10,347 bases of DNA from contig JAOXYC010242345.1 of the NCBI GenBank assembly GCA_028565715.1, positions 1 to 10,347 of the forward strand, given 5' to 3'. Position 1 is the stretch's first letter. Every line of letters starts with the position of its first letter. Position numbers and translations under genes: made by a program. Positions 6,962-10,347 of this stretch are shown in pieces. Source of the stretch: Phoronis pallida (lineage: Eukaryota; Phoronida; Phoronidae). The notes beneath the pieces are model-generated. The model ran no database searches, was not told the origin of the DNA, and was given only the letters and a program-made list of their open reading frames with translations.

Positions 6962-7060
6962 GATGGACATGGATTCTATAAACAAGAAACTGCCAAGAGA
7001 ATAGACTAGTGGCAAAACTAGCTTCATCACTGACTTGATACATGTCATGGAAACTATAAA
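6911..7060 (+). repeat. 75-bp tandem duplication across the stop codon
   Basis: 6911-6985 and 6986-7060 are head-to-tail imperfect copies. Both contain AATAGACTAGTGGCAAAACT followed by AGCTTCA, then TGACTTGA, then an ACATG...TGGA...CTATAAA stretch. Copy 1 holds the last 16 codons and the TGA of the C6orf136-like gene plus early 3' UTR. Copy 2 is entirely untranslated and carries small indels relative to copy 1, including a deleted A and three extra bases. The copies are similar enough to suggest a fairly recent duplication, or selection on the sequence. Confidence 0.85.
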
Positions 7061-7111
7061 ATTTGGAAGATCATGTTCTCTTCCATGGAACATTACATAG
7101 ACTGAACGGAA

Positions 7112-7117
7112 AATAAA
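7112..7117 (+). terminator. AATAAA, possible proximal polyadenylation signal
   Basis: AATAAA lies 150 nt after the stop codon of the C6orf136-like gene. No strong GU-rich element follows. It is a weaker candidate than the one at 7316. Confidence 0.3.
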
Positions 7118-7315
7118 GATAACTTCCAAGAAACATTCAAGATGGATAGGCGTAGCGTGGCTTAACAAACTTCATTTGCTTGATAGAGTGACGTATGATT
7201 GGATTTACTTGATGATATGCATAGAACAGTGGTCTGAATTTGATGAAAGATAGGCTAATCTACAGAACTATCTTGTTCATGAGGTTTGGTCATAGGGGTA
7301 GACTTCATGAATCTG

Positions 7316-7340
7316 AATAAACTTGTTGTTGTGTGTTGAA
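7316..7340 (+). terminator. Likely polyadenylation signal with GU-rich region
   Basis: AATAAA at 7316-7321 is followed closely by TTGTTGTTGTGTGTTG, a GU-rich element. This would give a 3' UTR of about 380 nt. The GU tract starts nearer the hexamer than usual. Further AATAAA hexamers at 7503, 7575 and about 7731 are alternatives. Confidence 0.5.
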
Positions 7341-7344
7341 AACT

Positions 7345-8104
7345 TTACTGAAATTTGCCGAAAATGACCAAAATACTATCTTCTTTAAATTTCTATGTTA
7401 GGAATGTTACTTTGAAATTTTTTCATGACTGGTAAATATGGTTGTTAGCTATTATTTCGAAATATGATAATTGGTAGAACTATTGGTTACTAATTGTTCA
7501 TGAATAAATACCTGTGATAAAACATGCGAGAGGATGAAATTATTATGAAGATACTGCTATTATACAGTTGCTCCAATAAAGACCTCTTAATGTGCAAAAG
7601 ATTTATGGTCAGCGACAAGGCCTCACGTAAATGCTTCATTCGATATTAAAATGAAATCTACTTCAACTCGGAATGTATCAATAACTCTATTTGGGTTACT
7701 TACTTACGAATCAAAAGTAATTTGTAATGAATAAAATTGAACACCGTTTAAATCAGTCCCAAGGTTTTGGCACAAGGAATTTTAATACTGAGTGTACTTG
7801 AACATTGTTTGGTTCATGGTTGATAAAAAGTCAGGATAGCACATACCAACACTTTATTGAGAATGAAACAAATAAATTAAACATACAATGTAAACAAAAA
7901 TCAAAAGGAAACCATATTTCAATAAATAATAATTGCCAATCGCATTAACAAAATCTGTCAACTAGAAAACAGTAAACAAATATCAAAACGTGTTACTGAA
8001 AACACATAGCCACACTAAAGCAAATGAGAATCAAAGTTTGATTGCAAAACACTCAATTTTAAATAAATCATAAATAACAACGGGAAGACATATTAATTTA
8101 ATGG
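7345..8104. other. AT-rich intergenic stretch
   Basis: No exon, RNA gene or repeat that I can support. It has several AATAAA hexamers on the plus strand. Near 7853 it also has TTTATT, which would be an AATAAA on the minus strand and could mark the end of a convergent gene lying to the right. No minus-strand coding sequence is visible to back this. Confidence 0.4.
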
Positions 8105-8221
8105 ACAATTATCATAGCTGTTCCAGCAAAATTGATATAGGGAGTGGAGAGAACACAAATAGTTGCGTTGATGTTTATAACACATTGGAACAATACTGGA
8201 GATTTCTGAAAGATCGCCTAG

Positions 8222-8904
8222 CAGGGCTGCCAACTACTACGGTTTTCCCTGTAGTCTACGTACTTTTAAGGTCTAAAAAGTCTACGAACGGGTTATGAAA
8301 TACTACGTATTTTGAGAATTTATTTCCCCTTTAAAAATAGTTCAAAGTAAAATAAGCCTTTGAAATTAGTGGCCAATGAGAAATGCGCTTACACTCCTTA
8401 GCATTTGCGGGAATCGTGTCTTCTGCTCGTGTAGAAAAAATGGCGCATAAGTTTAGCGGCGAGTATTTGAAAACGTTTGAGAGTACGTAGCGAAGTCCGA
8501 GAAGCCCGGTGGCGCAGTGGACAAGGACGTCAGCATTTCTCTTCAAGCCTCGCTTACATCTCCTGAGGTCGCTGGTTCGAGTCCCGCTGTAGCCGCTGGG
8601 TAGAGTTTGGCGAGCATGAAATAGAAAACAAACTCTGTTTCACCCATATGCTCTGCTTGCTGTCAGGCCTTGGAAGGCCTGTTGTGCGAAATGATCCGAA
8701 TGGATTTATGCACAGTACTCGGAAGAAGAAGAAGGGAGCACACTTGCATACTGCACATTATGTTGCTCCAGCTTCAGCTTCAAGTTTCCGGGCTTTCTGA
8801 AGTCGGCTCGAGGAGAGCAGTCGGACTACAGTTTTTCACTTGCAAAATACAGATTTTTAGAATAGAGGTTTCAGACTTTGTTCCAAATGGGGTTGGCAGC
8901 CCTG
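8222..8904. mobile_element. 683-bp non-autonomous DNA transposon, hAT-like ends
   Basis: CAGGGCTGCCAAC at 8222-8234 and its exact reverse complement at 8892-8904 are 13-bp terminal inverted repeats. GCCTAG directly abuts both ends (8216-8221 and 8905-8910), a perfect 6-bp target duplication. Weaker inverted similarity continues inward for some 60 bp (AGTCT and TCTAAAAA blocks). CAGGG...GCCAAC ends are typical of hAT-like elements; most hAT elements make 8-bp duplications, so the superfamily is open. There is no transposase frame, and a tRNA-derived SINE lies inside. Confidence 0.78.
8505..8735 (+). mobile_element. tRNA-derived SINE
   Basis: The head carries an A-box TGGCGCAGTGG (8510-8520) and a B-box GGTTCGAGTCC (8574-8584). 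The 53-nt gap between them is longer than in a simple tRNA and suggests an insertion in the anticodon region. The body of about 130 nt contains an AGAGTTT/AAACTCT stem (8602-8636) and a CAGGCCTT-GG-AAGGCCTG palindrome (8664-8681). It ends in a GAA microsatellite (8722-8734), a common SINE 3' tail. I recognise no named conserved central domain and cannot find a convincing target duplication. Transcription would be by RNA polymerase III from the internal promoter. Confidence 0.75.
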
Positions 8905-9248
8905 GCCTAGGGTGCTTTTTGGGGAACATGGGAACTAAAAAAAATTACCCTAAAATCGTGGCTACTTTTTGCCACGATTTTAGAGTAAATTTGTCTTGTG
9001 CCCATGTTTCCCAAGCGCAATCCCCGGTATTGTACATAAATGCTCAAATGGAAAGCCGTCTTCCATCCCCATACCATTTTTGCTGAAATATTCCGTATAA
9101 CAATATCATGAGTATTAGACACAATGTTACAGTCATTCTAATATAGTCTATACTTCTATAATACTAAATGTGATTATCTGTAATTGTAGAAAAAATAAAG
9201 TATCAAAACAAAAGTATACAAGGCTTGTGAAATATACATAGGACTGTA

Positions 9249-9328
9249 CATGTTGTAGTTGTACTGGGTTGAAACGTCTGACCATCAAAAGAAATCTCAC
9301 CCAGTAAGTGAATATTTTATACAACATG
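9249..9328. repeat. Split inverted repeat
   Basis: CATGTTGTA (9249-9257) and TACTGGGT (9262-9269) pair with ACCCAGTA (9299-9306) and TACAACATG (9320-9328). The spacers between the paired blocks differ in length. It resembles a decayed small fold-back element. Confidence 0.45.
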
Positions 9329-9396
9329 TTGTTACTGTAGTAAAACGTTCAAATAAGAATACAAATAAATGTATGCTTTTACTGGCAGAAAGTGAT

Positions 9397-9456
9397 AAAT
9401 ATTGAAAAGAAAAAAAATTCGGAACGGATCTGGGAATTTTTCTGTCTTCAATATTT
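9397..9456. repeat. Small fold-back repeat
   Basis: AAATATTGAAAAGA...AAATTC on the left pairs with GAATTTTTCTGTCTTCAATATTT on the right, with a short GC-rich centre (GGAACGGATCTGGG). About 25 bp per arm with a few mismatches. Possibly a short MITE relic. Confidence 0.5.
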
Positions 9457-9881
9457 AAAATGTCATCTTAATTATCATTAAATCAAAATGCCTTATAATT
9501 TAACACTGAATTTGGGGTTTTACAAATTTAAGAAAGTTACCCTTAACTTAGAAAATGAAAACTGACTAGTTACTTCTCCATGTAAATTAGACTTACTAAT
9601 GAACGCTACAACTTAATTCTCAAAGTGACCACTAAATGTGATGTGCAAGGATTCCTGTAGACAAGACATTTTACTTTATAAAGTACGGTTCATTGACAAC
9701 AAGACAACAGACATCACTTCTAGAAACTGAGACATTCAAATTTAAAGTCAAGTTGTAAAATACAGTATGGAGATAAACCTGGGCCTCATTTCATTAATCA
9801 CATTTATTTATTTAGTTTTTGGCCAGATCAATATCAAAAAACGCAGTATCAGCGCAGTAATGTAAAGTTTCGATTTATCAA
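9457..9881. other. AT-rich stretch, nothing recognised
   Basis: No coding frame, RNA gene or clear repeat visible on either strand. Confidence 0.5.
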
Positions 9882-9968
9882 CAACTTTCATTAAACCTTG
9901 GACAAGTTAATTGTGTAGATTCAACTTTCAACTAATTCAACTTTCATTAAACCTTGGACAAGTTAATT
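9882..9968 (+). repeat. 31-bp direct repeat, 56-bp period
   Basis: A 31-bp block starting CAACTTTCATTAAACCTTGG is perfectly repeated at 9882-9912 and 9938-9968. A partial third unit (TTCAACTTTCAACTAA) lies in the spacer. The identity suggests a recent tandem duplication or a short minisatellite. Confidence 0.9.
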
Positions 9969-10347
9969 TCCGATAATCCATGAAAACCCATAAGTGGGCA
10001 ATTGGTACTTCTTGACTATACAGTAATTTTTAAAAAGAATAGTGAATTTTTCAAAAACACATTTAATAGATACCTATTCTATGCCGAAGAGGCTCACAAC
10101 CAAAAACCTGTCTATCATATCAATTACTTAAAATACACTATAGACATTTTATTTAATAGAAGAGTAATATTTTACCTCAGAAAATCAAAAAGTAACTGCT
10201 ACCCAATACAGTAATACAGTATATGATTACATCATAAGTACCACAACATAGTTGTATATATGATACATCTAGAATTAATTGGTGTAGATTATGAGTCATC
10301 CAGGAGTGTAGATATGTAGCTTTATGAATCTGTGCAGCTGGAACTTA
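9969..10347. other. AT-rich window end, nothing recognised
   Basis: A 70-codon plus-strand frame at 10002-10214 is rich in Asn, Lys, Tyr, Ile and Phe, as expected of AT-rich non-coding DNA. It matches no family I know and I do not call it a gene. Confidence 0.5.

Larger units (their letters stand above)
8117..9088. mobile_element. Palindromic element split by a later insertion
   Basis: Leaving out 8222-8904, the left arm (8117-8221 plus 8911-8962) is an inverted repeat of the right arm (8971-9088). The centre is a perfect 13-bp stem CTAAAATCGTGGC (8950-8962) / 8971-8983 with an 8-nt loop. Next come matching GGGGAACATGGGAAC / GGGAAACATGGGCAC blocks. Beyond the insertion, AACAATACTGGAGATT (from 8189) pairs with AATCCCCGGTATTGTA (from 9019), and TTCCAGCAAAATTGATATAG (from 8121) pairs with the region 9062-9088. 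Matching outer arms on both sides of the insert show that the insertion came later. A degenerate direct repeat ACAAT(T)ATCAT at 8105-8115 and 9100-9109 may be its target duplication, but this is weak. Non-coding; superfamily unknown. Confidence 0.7.

Noticed and set aside
8101-8298. 65-codon plus-strand frame
   Set aside because: It overlaps the outer arm of the palindromic element and crosses the end of the inserted hAT-like element at 8222.
8505-8595. Intron-containing tRNA gene
   Set aside because: The A-box to B-box gap could hold an intron, but no acceptor or T-stem closes, and the downstream body with a GAA tail fits a SINE.
8670-9122. Open frames on both strands sharing LGNMGT...KIVA...HDFRV
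   Set aside because: These are the two arms of the palindromic element at 8117-9088 read from opposite strands. The plus-strand frame also begins inside the SINE.
10002-10214. 70-codon frame near the window end
   Set aside because: Composition is what AT-rich random sequence gives; no motif, start context or neighbour supports it.
1-10347. CRISPR array, phage or bacterial defence cluster
   Set aside because: No regularly spaced repeats, no operon structure and no prokaryotic ribosome binding sites; the spliced gene makes the window eukaryotic.

Overview
The window is eukaryotic, AT-rich nuclear DNA. It has a multi-exon gene with GT-AG introns of about 0.4-0.8 kb, long non-coding stretches, many fold-back (palindromic) transposons and tRNA-derived retroposon sequence. 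The scattered GTAGGCCTA-type words and compact introns suggest a marine invertebrate, perhaps an echinoderm or another invertebrate deuterostome. That placement is inference and rests on nothing stronger. I see no prokaryotic operon, CRISPR array, rRNA or intact tRNA gene.

Layout. 1-2190 has no supported plus-strand gene; it holds one copy of a dispersed repeat (677-774) and a minus-strand tRNA-like relic (about 1785-1860). At 2297-2191 on the minus strand is a probable first coding exon: a near-ideal start context, a signal-peptide-like sequence and a good splice donor. Its remaining exons would lie to the left. About 395 bp away, on the plus strand, begins the main gene of the window, so the two look divergent across a shared promoter that contains a full CRE octamer (2396-2403) and a YY1-type element (2632-2642).

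The main gene, 2693-6961 (+), is a six-exon, 448-codon model whose reading phase is consistent at every junction. Its C-terminal third is the DUF2358 domain of the C6orf136 family. The N-terminus looks like a mitochondrial presequence. The biochemical function of this family is not known to me. Its introns 2 and 3 carry at least four fold-back elements. Two of them (4562-4800 and 5222-5420) are related miniature elements with tRNA-derived sequence in the loop, and they flank the 95-nt exon 3. The last exon ends in an imperfect 75-bp tandem duplication that copies the final codons, the stop codon and the start of the 3' UTR.

Downstream, 7345-8100 and 9460-10347 are AT-rich with no supported gene. 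Between them is a three-layer nested transposon: a palindromic element (about 8117-9088) interrupted by a 683-bp element with 13-bp terminal inverted repeats and a perfect 6-bp target duplication (8222-8904), which itself contains a tRNA-derived SINE (about 8505-8735).

The window holds no obvious new enzymatic or defence system. The most interesting items are the tRNA-carrying palindromic elements, the nested transposon, the duplicated gene end and the unannotated divergent signal-peptide exon.
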